Positions 20,436 to 31,733 of a DNA stretch of 64,000 nucleotides are shown piece after piece; position 1 is the stretch's first letter, and every line of letters starts with the position of its first letter. The stretch is from Rachicladosporium sp. CCFEE 5018 (lineage: Eukaryota; Ascomycota; Dothideomycetes; Cladosporiales; Cladosporiaceae): contig KZ111157.1 of NCBI GenBank assembly GCA_002077045.2, positions 310,001 to 374,000 on the forward strand, read 5' to 3'. The position numbers and the translations under genes were made by a program. The notes under the pieces are model-generated. The model ran no database searches. It worked only from the letters and a program-made list of their open reading frames with translations, and was not told the origin of the DNA.

Positions 20436-23400
20436 ATGGCTACCTCACGACCTGGCTTCGCCCGCAAGGACACGGACGGCATACCACTCAGTGATCTGCC
20501 CTCGTCTTCGAAGGCACCAGGTTACGATTACCAGGATCGGGGCGCCAAGGATGGCACAAATGTCGGTATTACCGAAGAGGGCTCGGACGACAAGAAGTAC
20601 GATGATATTGGCAATGAGCTTCCGAACTATGCCGACGATGAGGACGAGCACTTTACCAAACCTGTTGAGACAGCGCAGGATCTCACGACACAGGTATTAC
20701 ACGTTGACGACGATCCCTCGCTGTCGCCGTATACTTTTCGGGTGTTGTTTCTTGGTACTGGGCTGTCCATCTTCGGCTCTGTACTTCAGGAGATTTTCTA
20801 TTTCAAGCCTCAGGGAAGTAAAGCAGCGGTGATTCGTGCCTCGGTCAGCTTTCTAACCGCCGCCACAGACCATTCTTGTCTCCGTGGTATTCCTGACCGT
20901 CATAGCATACGTACTTGGGGAGTTCATGGCCTTTGCGATCCCGACCAAGGGCTTCTTCAGGCATCTGAATCCCGGACCGTTTAACCAGAAGGAGCACGCG
21001 GCGATTGCAATCATGGCATCTGCTGCGGCGCAAACTGCTACATCGACGGAGGCACTCGCGGCACAACAGCTGTTCTACGGTGGCTACCCAAGCAAAGCGG
21101 CCGGCATCTTCGTCACTCTGTCTTCGCAGTTGATCGGCTTCGGCATCGCTGGCCTCCTTCGAGACGTTCTGATCTACCCGACTAAGATGCTATGGCCGAT
21201 CACTTTGCCGACAGCGACTCTGTTGGAGACCTTGCACCGTGACAAGCATGAGACGAAGCGGCGACTGAAGGTATTCTACATCGTCTTTGGGCTGATCTTC
21301 GTCTGGGAGGTACTGCCGGAGTACATGTTCACGGTTCTCACCGGAGTGTCGGTCTTCTGTCTGGCAAAGCAGGACAATCTAGTATTCACGAATCTTTTCG
21401 GCGGCGCTTCTGGCAATGAGGGACTCGGGTTTTTGTCTGTGTGCTTTGACTGGAACTATATCGCTGGTCTTTGGTCCCCTCTTTGGTATCCTTGGCAGTC
21501 AACTGTGAATCAGGGTTTGGGTGCGTGGTTGTTCGGTTCACCACAAACATGGTCTGCAAGCTGATTAATTGTACAGGTCTGATCGGCTGCTATTGCCTCT
21601 TCATGGGAGTGTGAGTAGATGTCGGAGGTGCCCTTGGCAAGAAAGCCTCCACAGCTGTTCTTGCTGACTGTCGTAAGGTACTACTCCAACACATGGCGAT
21701 CGCAGGATTTCCCATTCCTGTCGCAATTCCTGTACAACGGCACCAGCTGCTCGACCAACTACGTTGTCTACAACCAGACCTTGATCCTGAACGATCAACT
21801 TGAGATCGACCAGACGAAATTAGCCTCCGAGAGTTTGCCTTACCTTACTGGAACCTACATTTCATACTTGATCACCTCCAACGCTGGTTTAACAGCCACG
21901 TTCACACACATGCTGCTCTGGAACTGGGATGACATCAAGACCGGCTGGCAATGGGCATCGCCAGCAAACATGAAGAGGCTCTTCAGCGGGAGCGGCGGCA
22001 AATTCTGGCAGAAGACGGAGTCGACTGAGGACAGGATGGCACGCAAGCTCGCTGATCCAGCGATCGACCCGCACTACAAGCTAATGCTTCGCAACGGATA
22101 TGAGGAGACTCCAATGTGGTGGTGGGGTGCTGTATTGGCGGCTAGCTTCGTTGTGGGGCTGGTCTGTCTTTATGTGATGAAGTCTACTTTACCTTGGTAG
22201 GTCAATGTATATGACGAACAAACAAGACATATTGGCTAACAGAGGATCTAGGTGGGGCTTCGTAGTGTCTGCGCTGCTGACTACGGTGTTCATGCTGTTT
22301 TTCGGCGCCCAAATGGGTACAAAACCTCTCCCAAACCCCCCGAACGACCCTCCAAGCTCTAGCTAACCCCCCGGCAGGCATCACCGGTTTTCAGTTCAAT
22401 ATTCAACCTAGTATTGACTGGTTCCTTGCCTCATTTGAGTTGCTACATCGCTGACAAAGTTGCAGTCTGTCAAATGCTGGCTGGATACCTGTTTCCCGGA
22501 CGTCCGCTTGCAAACTTCTACTTGTACACCTCCCTTATCTACCTCATGAGATCGCAATACTTACAGACGCTATAGTACCTGCTATACCTACAATGCTCTC
22601 CAGCAGGGCCAGCTTCTCGCCAAAGATATCAAGCTAGCACAATATGTACATTTGCCACCCAAATGCACTTTCATGGTGCAAGTTGGAGGCGCAGCGATAG
22701 GAGCACTTATGAACTGGGTCATGATGGCTCGTATTACCCATGGATCACGCGTCTGACTCGACTAATTGATGTGTAGGTGTCTATCGTGCAAAATCAGGCA
22801 CCGCTACTCCTCAGCATCCAAGGGAGCAATATCTGGTCGGGCCAGAATATTCAACAATTTAATACACTCGCTGTGTCCGTCCTTGGATACTTACCGGTCA
22901 GTTGAATGTACGCTGACATCGAACAGGGCGTGGTCGATGGCGAAAGACATGTTCTCGGTTGGAGCAAGGTATCAATGGGTACGGCCACCATAATTCCGGC
23001 AAGCCACGATCTTTCACTGACATATCGCAGGTGACGCTGTCCTTCTTGATCGGCTTTCTTGTCCCACTGCCGTTCTATATCGGCCACAAGCTCACAGGCT
23101 GGCGCGGATTCAGCTACATCAACTGTTCTATCATCCGTAAGTGGACCCACTTTCGCCGCCGCGTAAGACTAGTCGCAGACGTCAGCGCTACATCTACGCT
23201 GCTGCTAGAGAATCCTGCGGCTACAAAGATATCCACCTTCATGAGTAACGGCTAATTAATTGATCAGTCTGGTTCATGGGAAATCTCTTTGTTGGGTAAG
23301 CCAAAGACCTCTACGTGCTCGGAGGCAGCTACAGGACTGACCGTCACTCAGCATCAACTCTTCGATCCTCATGTTCTTCGTTATTGCCACATTCTCGCAG

Positions 23401-23673
23401 TTCTACCTGCGCAAGTACAAGCCGGACCTTTTCATTAAGGTAAATCCACCCTCAGATCACGATCGCTTGGAATGTATCTAATCTGGATCTCAGTACAATT
23501 ATCTCGTGGCAGCAGCGCTCGACGGCGGCACGCAAGTGCTCGTCTTCATCCTTACTTTCGCAGTTGCTGGCGGATCAGGCAAAGCTGTACCGTTCCCGAC
23601 CTGGGCTGGCAATCCGGACAGCGGTCTCCACAACATCGACTACTGCATGGTGAATCCGGCGAATGACGGGTAG
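20436..23673 (+). CDS. Oligopeptide transporter (OPT family) with defective first splice donor
   Basis: Fourteen exons are inferred: 20436-20813, 20869-21520, 21577-21610, 21678-22196, 22252-22316, 22378-22410, 22466-22523, 22576-22726, 22777-22874, 22927-22978, 23031-23136, 23268-23295, 23352-23439 and 23494-23673. The product is a multi-pass proton-coupled oligopeptide transporter. Motifs include FNQKEHAAIAIMAS, TSTEALAAQQLFY, GITGFQFNIQP, FPGRPLANFYF, QGSNIWSGQNIQ and a C-terminal NIDYC. Intron 1 should start GTAAGT but reads GGAAGT at 20814, while the flanking protein joins perfectly without it. Retention gives an early stop after 182 codons. Exon 8 ends at a possible GC donor (22727). 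The 3' part has a second copy at 61890-63186. Confidence 0.85.
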
Positions 23674-24483
23674 ATGATAGCGGACGGGACGACTGCTGAG
23701 TGATGCCAACGCATCGCATTTGGGGACCGGGGATTGTACGCCGAGCACACTTGGAAGGATGACTACACTGTCAGGCCTTCCATAGCTTGTCCGCGTGAAC
23801 TTACAGTAGCCTTGCAGAGTTGTGCTATGTAAAGCTATACACGAGCGCGGTCGAGCGCTTCGATGTGTCACAGTGGCTGCTCGACCAGCTAAGTGCTGCA
23901 ATGGACATCAGATTCCAGCACCAAGAGTGAGAGTGAGAGCTAGGCATTGCGAGGTAGGGGCACAATACTGTATCGTGGGCTTGGACGAGTGTTACTACTT
24001 CACTTTGAGTTGTTGCAGCATTCATTGAACTCCTCACTTGTGCAGCTTGTTCACACTCACTTGCATAGCTCATCTACACACACTACACTGACTTACCTGC
24101 ACTTATCCAAGTCCACTGATTCATTCGCAACATCTGTACAGTCGACAATCGCATATTACAGCCTCCTCACACACAACACTAGCCTTCGAACCTCTTAAGA
24201 TGTCTTCCGGGAATGGTCTCAGTCACAACTATAATCAGCGGTACAATGATCTCCATGCGCTCTGCGAGAAAGGAGGCGAAAAGCTCCAGGCGTGCGAGGA
24301 CGGCGCCCGAGCGCTACTCGACGACAAGAACCTTCCTCGAATTCACCATATCAAGACTCTTCTCCTCCTCGCCACGATCGTCGCCCATGTTGATGAAGCC
24401 TGGGACATGCGCCGGGAAGCCGAGACTCTCTGGCATGTCGAACGCCGTGTGAATCCCGAAGGTCAAGACACAAGGCTTGACAG
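22346..24483. repeat. Duplicated segment, copy 1 (pairs with 61858-64000)
   Basis: From OPT intron 5 through the downstream small gene this region aligns with the last 2.1 kb of the window at about 96-97%. Exonic OPT differences are almost all silent. Intron 11 is the most divergent stretch of the OPT part, and the small gene is much less conserved at protein level. Confidence 0.93.
23674..24199. other. OPT / small gene spacer
   Basis: About 526 bases conserved in the second copy (63187-63716). No gene is recognised. The last part, rich in CACA/CTCA, is presumably promoter and 5' leader of the following small gene. Confidence 0.45.
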
Positions 24484-24760
24484 CATCTTAGACGAGCTGT
24501 CGGGCGCTCTCCAGCAGATCAAGATAGTGCTGAGCGAGGAGTTGGTAGCGAAGCATCAGGATTCGGCAGAGGGCGGTGAGGCGCCAGCAGCGATGCAGCC
24601 CGAGGGCCATAAGTGGTCAACCGATGGTATCCTTCGCGATAGCGATGCAAAGTACCTGAAAGAGGAGAGGGAGTTTCATAGACGGGGCGCTAGGTCACTT
24701 AAGCGGATCTGCGAAGACGCTCTTGAGGAGAGTAAGTCTGCAGGCACGTCGGGACGCTAA
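24200..24760 (+). CDS. Fast-evolving hypothetical protein, copy 1
   Basis: A single exon of 186 residues starting MSSGNGLSHNYNQRYNDLH. I recognise no domain. It looks soluble, charged and helical, with a short hydrophobic helix around IKTLLLLATIVAHV. A second copy starts at 63717, with frame, start codon and upstream context conserved, which supports a real gene. Over the 94 residues that can be compared, 17 differ. In contrast the neighbouring OPT exons differ almost only silently. The role is unknown. Confidence 0.7.
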   Translation: MSSGNGLSHNYNQRYNDLHALCEKGGEKLQACEDGARALLDDKNLPRIHHIKTLLLLATIVAHVDEAWDMRREAETLWHVERRVNPEGQDTRLDSILDELSGALQQIKIVLSEELVAKHQDSAEGGEAPAAMQPEGHKWSTDGILRDSDAKYLKEEREFHRRGARSLKRICEDALEESKSAGTSGR

Positions 24761-24879
24761 TCAAGGCAGGTTCGAGCCCTAGGTCTACATAAGCCTTCGT
24801 GTCAATTGTTCAGTACTGACAGAAAGCAGGAAAGGGCGAGAGAAGTGCCCAGAGACACATATTGGACTCACATCGGATG

Positions 24880-27383
24880 CTACATCAACATCCTCAGCGT
24901 CCCCAACCCCGGACTAACAGCCTGCTCGCTCTTAAGCGTCAACACCGCAGCTCTCTGCGCAATATCAACCCACTCTTCCACTCTCCCTTCCCTCCCTTCC
25001 TGCTTTGCCTTCGCCAGCCCAGCAACAAGCACACCGCAAAACGTATCACCCACGCCGTTCACACTGACCACGTCCTCTTCTGCGACGTCTTCGACGGCGG
25101 GGAAGAGCCGCATGTACACTCCGCCCACGCAGAGCGAGTCTTCCGTGTCGTTGTTGCAGCGTGAGAGAATGTATGGTGCATACTCTGCGCTTGACAATCG
25201 AGGGTCACCAGCTGGCAAGATCTGCGTGACCAGAATGCCGCGAGCGCCGAGCTTCGTGCAGATTGATGGAAAGAAAGGCAGAAGCTGCACACTCTGCTGT
25301 GGTATTCCTTGATCTACGAGCGAAGGCGATGTAGCGAGTGACATTGCTGTCCTTGCGCCGCTTGATGGTATGCCCAGTGCGTCAATCACAGCCCACCAGT
25401 CGGCGCGGTCGAAGAAACTTCCAGCGCGGGCAGCTATGTGCATAGCTGCCAGCTCGGTGGCATTCGGGGTGATGAGGCTGATGGTGGGCTTGGGAAAGAC
25501 TAACAGCGGTGACTTTGGCGGGAGCTGGAACGGTATGGCAGATTTGGCGTTGCTGACCGGCTCGAATGTTATGTGTGCATCGATTTCAGAGCCTGCTTTG
25601 AGCCAGCGAGCCAGGTATATCGGCGGCCAATTCGCGTCGAGCACGAGATGTGACGGACGTGCACTGTGTAGTCGTGGCAGCCAGTTGTTCTCGAATGCAG
25701 TACCTATCGTGTCCGACTCACCCTTCCGTGGCGTATCAAGTATAGCCATGTCGGCGACAGCAATGGCAAGATCCTTGCTTTGCTCGTTCACGGCAACATA
25801 CTGTGCTGTGCGTTTGCCCGAATCCGCTGCTAATGTCTCCACCGCTTCGCTGCTCAGTCCCTCATCGTTCAGCGCTACAAGAGCTGCTCGACCACTCAAG
25901 TCATCCCCGACAGCGCTGCAGAAGTGTACTCCAGCACCCATCAGATGTGCTGCTCGAGCGACGTTGTGACCAACGCCACCTAGTGATTGCGCAATCTGAG
26001 CTGGGTTTGACGTGTGCATTTCCAAGCCAGAGGAGGGACTGCCAGATCGTGGCTTGTGATCGCACGCATAGTCTAGAGCGAGTGTGCCCGCTACAAAGAC
26101 GTTCGCGTCATGCGTAGCCACGAGAGGTTCGATTGGGGCGACGGGAGATACCACTGTCAATGTCGAACTGGTCACAACGACACTCGTTTCCTCGTCGGAA
26201 GGCTGCCTCGACTGCGGATCATGCGGCCGACGTGACACTACGCGCTGACTTGGCAGGTCAAGTCTTCGACCTGTGCTGTAAGCATGTTGATGTTGCATCA
26301 AGCATCTGCCGTAACTTACTGAGGGCCCAGATCATCCTTGTTTTGCAGGTCGATCAACGCTTTGGCAACTTTCGCGCCCATGACTACATTTGACTCGACC
26401 AATGCCTTGTTCGCTGTCAGGCTGCGGCTTCCAGTGAGCTGCTTGATCTTGTCAAGTATGAAAGGCGTAATGGCAGCACCTGTAGCCCCGGCATTGATTC
26501 CTTCCGCATTTGCTTGCGCAATCGCGACTTCCATCTCCGCGAACGGAATCTCATGCTCGAGTGGTATAGGATTGGCAAAGTGCAGACCAGACCGCAGACC
26601 CAGCATCGAGTGAGCGTGGATAACACTTGCCGCTTCCTGAGCATCCTGCAGTACCTTTGGCGATTCCACCACGCTATCGCGACTGTAGAAAGCAGGGAAG
26701 TGGACATTGCCTTTGCGACCATCTGCGAATGTTGCCACGGCCACACCCTGCGTTTCGAGGTACTCTATCGTGCGCGGGATGTCAAGAAACGACTTACACC
26801 CGGAGCTGATAACGGCCACAGGCGTCCGACCAAGCTCGGTGAGATCTGCACTGATATCCATCGTCTGCTCAGCGCCGCGATGCACGCCACCCAGTCCGCC
26901 AGTGGCAAAGACCTTGATGCCAGCAAGGTGGGCGAGCACCATCGTGCCGGCGATCGTGGTGCCGCCATTGAAGGAGTTCCCTTCGGCATCCTTGAGGCCA
27001 AGTGCGAAGCCCAAGTCCCGGCGCGAGATCTTGAGAGCATGCTTACTCGATGCAAGCCGCACCAGCTCGTCCGCAGCGAGTCCGACATGTGCTACACCTT
27101 CCAGGATACCGATGGTAGCAGGTACACCGCCGTGGAGTCGCACGACGGACTCCAGACGCGAGGCCAGCGCCAGATTGTCCGGATAAGGCCAGCCATGAGT
27201 GTAAATCGTAGTCTCCAAAGCAACAACAGGTCGCCTCTCATGAAGGGCTTGTCGTACTTCTTCAGAGATTTTGAAGAGCCGTGAATTTGATGCGATGGCT
27301 CTCCTCTGCACTCCGAACCACAAGTGGCTCTGCGTGGCGTGCCTTGAAGCGTGCGACCGGAATAGACATCTTGGAGGTGTCAT
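24880..27383 (-). CDS. Bifunctional pseudouridine-5'-phosphate glycosidase / pseudouridine kinase
   Basis: Exon 1 is 26320-27383 and exon 2 is 24880-26275, split by a 44-nt GT-AG intron (26276-26319), giving 819 residues. The N-terminal half is an IndA/PsuG-type glycosidase: ALETTIYTHGWPYPDN, GVPATIGILEG, GGTTIAGTMVLAH, ATGGLGGVHRG, SSGCKSFLDIPRTIEYLE and EGINAGATGAAITPF. The C-terminal half is a PfkB-family kinase with GGVGHNVARAAHLMGA and the late motif VNGVGDTFCG, where Val replaces the usual Ala of GAGD. Together these phosphorylate pseudouridine and split the C-glycosidic bond to uracil and ribose 5-phosphate. Fungi carry this as one fused protein. The basic, Ser/Arg-rich N-terminus could be a mitochondrial signal. 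The gene is divergent from OST1 (285 bp apart). Confidence 0.94.
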
Positions 27384-27668
27384 CTCAATGACTCTGTCAC
27401 CACGAGCGCGGCAGTGGCAGCTTTGTCAGGGCGTCAAAGAAGGTGAATTATAGCTCCATATCTCAATAGCTGGTGGAGACTACTGCGACTCAAGGATCGG
27501 TGGCAAGTTTAGCATAATACATGTGTGTCCGCATGTTCTCGGTCTTCATTAAGCAAATGTAAGTGAAGTCCACGTCGGAACGGTTCCGCTTGCTTCCCCG
27601 AAGGACACCTTCAACGACCAGACAGCATTGGAACCCGACATGGTAGCTCACCCACACATGCCGCCAAT

Positions 27669-29258
27669 ATGAGATCACTTCAATGGGCTCTCGCTGCCCT
27701 CATAGCGGCCGTATCAGCAGACTCGAACCTCACCGAGAAGTCGCGCAACATCCTCCCGTCCACCTTCAAGCCACCTCAGGTGTTCCGCAACACAAACCTC
27801 GTCAGGAATATCAATCTGGACAAGAGCTATCCACGTGAGACGATCAATGTCATTGTCGAAAACATCGATGCCAAAGCTCAGTCGGAGTACTACATTCCAT
27901 TCGTCGCTGGCGACATTGCGAGAATAGGTGCATTGGAAGTGAGGGACAAGAAGGATGCTACGACTGGTCCATTCGCGGCGGAGGTTGTCGAGATCGATCC
28001 GTACAGGTTCGTAGATCGCAGAGGAGGGTCAGACCCATATATACTGAAACTTCCCAGCGCGACCGAATACTACAAAATCACCTTTCCCACACCACTAGCA
28101 CCCAAAGCCCAGATCACCCTCGCAATATCCTACTACGCCCTCTCCGCCCTCACCCCGAAACCCTCCCGGCTAGACTCCCAGAACGATAAGCAATACCTCC
28201 ACTACGCTTTCTCCGCCTACGCACCCTCTGCGTACGCCACCGCAAATCAGAAGACCAAACTCAAACTCTCCACGACAGACGTGCCTGATGCGCCCATCCT
28301 CCCCTCCTCGCTGAACAGCGAAGGCAAGACCGACCCCCAAAAGCAGGGCTCAACATACACCTACGGTCCCTACGCCGACGTGCCAGCAGGCGCTACGCAA
28401 GACACCCATGTCCGGTACGAGTACACGCACCCGCTGCCGCACTCCTCCTTACTTGAGAGGGACGTTGAGATCAGCCACTGGGGCGGCAACGCGGCCTTCG
28501 AAGAACGCCACTGGCTCTCCAACCGCGCCGCGACGCTTAAAAACCAATTCAGCCGCGTCGCCTACCAGCAAGCAGCGTACTACAACCCACCCTCCACCGC
28601 CCTCAAAGAACTCCGATACCCTCTTGCGATCGGAAGCCAGGACGCGTACTTCATCGACGACATCGGCAACGTCTCTACCTCTCGCTTTAGGTCTAATCTG
28701 CGAGAAGCGAACCTGGAATTGAAGCCTAGATACCCGATGTTCGGCGGCTGGAACTACAGTTTCAAGACGGGCTGGAACAGCGATCTGAGCTCCGTGGTGA
28801 GAGCACTAAAGGGCAAGAGCGATGAATTCGTGCTCAAAGTGCCTTTCTTCGAGGGCCCAAAGTTGAGCGAGGGCATGGAGTACGAGAGGGCTGTTGTGAG
28901 GGTTATCTTGCCCGAGGGCGCCAAGTGAGTTGCTTGAGCTGCTGCTGATTAGGGGGATGTACTGACTTTGCGATGCAGGATTCTTACCTGGGATACGACT
29001 GTACCCGTGATCTCGAATGCGACCTCGCTCCACAGGACATTCATGGATACGGTCGGCCGCACGACACTCACGCTCACGAGCATTAATCTCGTTGATGAGC
29101 TGAGGGACCGCGAGTTGATTATCACGTACGAGTATCCCTTCTCGGCGCGCTTCAGGAAGCCGGTGGTTATCACGCTGGGACTGTTCGTGGTCTACATCGC
29201 GAGCTACGTGATCGGCAATCTTGATGTGAGGATCGGAAAGAAGAGCAAGGTGGCGTAG
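27669..29258 (+). CDS. OST1: Oligosaccharyltransferase subunit Ost1 (ribophorin I)
   Basis: Exons 27669-28924 and 28979-29258 give 511 residues. A clear signal peptide (MRSLQWALAALIAAVSADS) is followed by the lumenal ribophorin I domain, with NTNLVRNINLDKSYPRETINV, EVEISHWGGNAAFEERH-like sequence (VEISHWGGN) and PRYPMFGGWNYSFKTGWN. A single membrane helix near the C-terminus (VVITLGLFVVYIASYVIG) leads to a short basic cytosolic tail. It is a subunit of the ER complex that transfers the glycan to Asn in nascent proteins. The intron GTGAGT...CAG restores EGAKILTWDT. Length fits the family. Confidence 0.95.
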
Positions 29259-29583
29259 AGAAGCTGCTACTTGTATCATACATAGGCGTTGATAGCATCG
29301 GTCAGGAGCTATGCATAGACTGGGCCTCTCCTTCGTTCTCGACGTCGCCTACAGCTCACCCAGTCCACATGCCTTGAACGCATTTCCGGCCCATTGACCT
29401 GTATGACCAGGGCGCTTTGCGAACGTCCCCTGAGGGCTTCAACGGGCGAGCGTTGATGCGCTGAGGGTTGCTGTTGTTGCACTGAGCTGACCACAGCTCC
29501 GGCAGAGGTACTGACGGGTTACCAAACCTCGGCTTCAGGCCGCCTTTTGCCGTAACTTCCTTCTCGATCTTCACGTGCCCTGC
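29259..29583. other. Convergent spacer, OST1 / BTB gene
   Basis: About 325 bases between two convergent genes. It presumably holds both 3' UTRs. No gene or repeat is seen. Confidence 0.5.
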
Positions 29584-31319
29584 CTACGGGCCATCCATCT
29601 TTGGCTTCTTGTTCTCAACGTCCTCCGCACCGTCAGTCTCGGCAAGCCGCTTGAGCCTAGCCTGCGACATCCCGCCGAAATACTCTCCCACCGGCTTTCC
29701 TGAGGTGTCCAGTGGTGGTACGGACATTGCCTGCGACTGCGCAGTGCCTAAGGGATGGCTGAAATTCTGCGCAGGCGCGGTCATATTTTGTTGCGGGATA
29801 CCGAGCACATTCGGTCCCGTTGCACCCCAGAATGCAGGTGGTGTGAACGACATGGAGCTTCCAAGTTGGCCAAACTGTAGACCAGGCTCGCGACGTGCCC
29901 ACTGGAAGTCCATAGCGCCGTTCTCCGCGTTCGCTGGGGATGCTTCTTGCGTGTTACCTACCCGGAAGCCAAAGCTGGAGACGGAACCGAATTGTGGTAG
30001 AGCAGTATCGGGAGGCAGATCGAATACTCCACCAGCTGCTGTCTTGGTCTTTGCCTTCGCGGCCATGTTGTCCATGGTCGAGAATGGAGATCCGCTTGAA
30101 GCACCGGTCGTCGAAGCGAAGCTCACGCCAAAATCGTACTTCGGCGCTCTCATCGATGCGGTGGTGGCTTTGAGGTTTTGCCCAGCGTAGAACATCACAT
30201 CGCGAGCCAGCTTTGCATTGGCCATGAGAACAGCCTCGTTCTTCTCGTCGCTCATCACATCCTGAAGAACCCGAACCACAGCTTTCGCAGCATGTTGTCG
30301 GGTCTGCTCGTCGCTGCCGCTACTATAGATACTGCTCGCGAACGTGATTATCAGCCCCGGGCGATCATCGCAGCAGTCGAGTAATTGCAACAGTCGCTGA
30401 CCTGCAGCTGTAGTGAGGTCCTTCATGCCGTACTGTGCGCCGAGTCAGTACGGCCAGTGTGCCCAGGAGAGTGCTTTTACTCACTTTACTTGCGGCAGCG
30501 AGCAGCTGTTGGACTGTCTCAATATTCTGGGCCGCTATGGAGTCTTGCTTTGCATCTGAGCGATGCGCGGCTTGAGACGTCGAAGCTGGCAGCGGATCGT
30601 GCAGCAACCCGACATACAAGCCATACGCGTGGCGCAGAAGGGACTCGATCACATCGGTAGGGTAATCGAGCTTCAGTGTCTCCTCCGCCTCCCACTTCGA
30701 TTGCATCCAGTCCGAGCTTTGGAAGATACTGTCGTCTCTGTCAGGTCTTGCGTCAGTAGTCCACGGAGAGTCATACGCACATAGATTTGTGCGCAGTAAA
30801 CACTGTCCCGTCGCTCGCCTCCAGTGTAATATCCTTGTACTGGCCATCATCGAACAAACGCTGCAGGATCGCCTGAGCCCCAGTACCACAAACACTCTCA
30901 ACAACCCCTTCTGCACCAGTCTGCGCAGGACACGCTCTCCCGAAAACACTTTTCGCAGTCTCCGCAGTCATAGGCGGCGTCGGCATAACAACCCTCGGCG
31001 TGCTATCACCCTGAGAGCCAAAGCCCGTGAAGCCACTCTGTGGGCCCATCGCCGCCACGCCGAAGACGGTCGCGTTCTGGTCACTCGCCGTTACGCTGGG
31101 CATCTTGAACAGCGCTTTGAGTGTCGATGCGATACCGGGAGGTAGTCTGACCACAGGTCGAGAAGCGTTTGGCGTGCTCTCTTCGATTAACGCTTCGCGT
31201 GACTGACGAAAGGAGGACGAGGACTCAATGCGTAGGGTATTTAGCTTGATGAATAAGGTGTTCTTGCGATCGAGCGGTATCTGGTCGTGTGTGTGGCGGC
31301 TGCAATGCGCTGTGCTCAT
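29584..31319 (-). CDS. BTB/POZ-domain protein
   Basis: Exons 30781-31319, 30485-30737 and 29584-30432 splice in frame to 546 residues through two short introns (43 and 52 nt). The BTB fold spans about residues 150-240: GQYKDITLEASDGTVFTAHKS in exon 1, then DWMQSKWEAEETLKLDYP and VIESLLRHAYGLYVG in exon 2. A helical region typical of fungal BTB proteins (VQQLLAAASKYGMKDLTTAAGQRLL) follows. The C-terminal half is low-complexity with scattered FG pairs and ends in a basic KRLAETDGAEDVENKKPKM, perhaps a nuclear signal. BTB domains dimerise or bind Cullin 3, and no substrate can be inferred. The start is uncertain: Met73 at 31103 is a plausible alternative. Confidence 0.75.
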
Positions 31320-31733
31320 GATATGGATGTGTGTTCAAGAAGTCTTGGAACAGTGGTGATGCTGCTGTGCGCCATGTTTGTTGATATGTGAGCGCATCGA
31401 AGTGAGAAGGGAAGGTGCGCGTGTGAGCAGAGAGGAGGAAGGAGCAGGTGGACTGCAGTTTGGAAGGAGCAGACCTGCCTGTACGCGACACACTTACATG
31501 CGAAGGCCTCTCCACGCCTCTCCACGCCTCTGCGGTCCTCCCTGTGCTACTGTCCACGAGCCGCCAGGATGGAAGTACTTCTGCCACCTACTTGAGAGGC
31601 CATCGCCGTTTGATACTGTCTTATCTGGGCTCTCGTAGATCTCTGCGCGAAGGAGGCGCCAAGATCTTCAGAACTCGTGATGGCACATGTCGAATGAGGT
31701 CAACGTCTGGTACCGGATGGCGTTGATACTAAA
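31320..31733. other. Spacer between BTB and UBR7-like genes
   Basis: About 414 bases. It contains a tiny tandem repeat, two copies of CCTCTCCACG plus a partial third, at 31507-31535. No gene is supported. Confidence 0.5.

Noticed and set aside
24760..24790. GGTTCGAGCCC resembling a tRNA B box
   Set aside because: No A box, acceptor stem or anticodon arm can be formed around it. It lies just after the stop of the small gene.
20436..29258. Secondary metabolite or nitrogen-scavenging gene cluster around formamidase, OPT and pseudouridine genes
   Set aside because: Related themes but no core biosynthetic enzyme or dedicated regulator, and ordinary housekeeping genes follow immediately. Adjacency alone is weak evidence.
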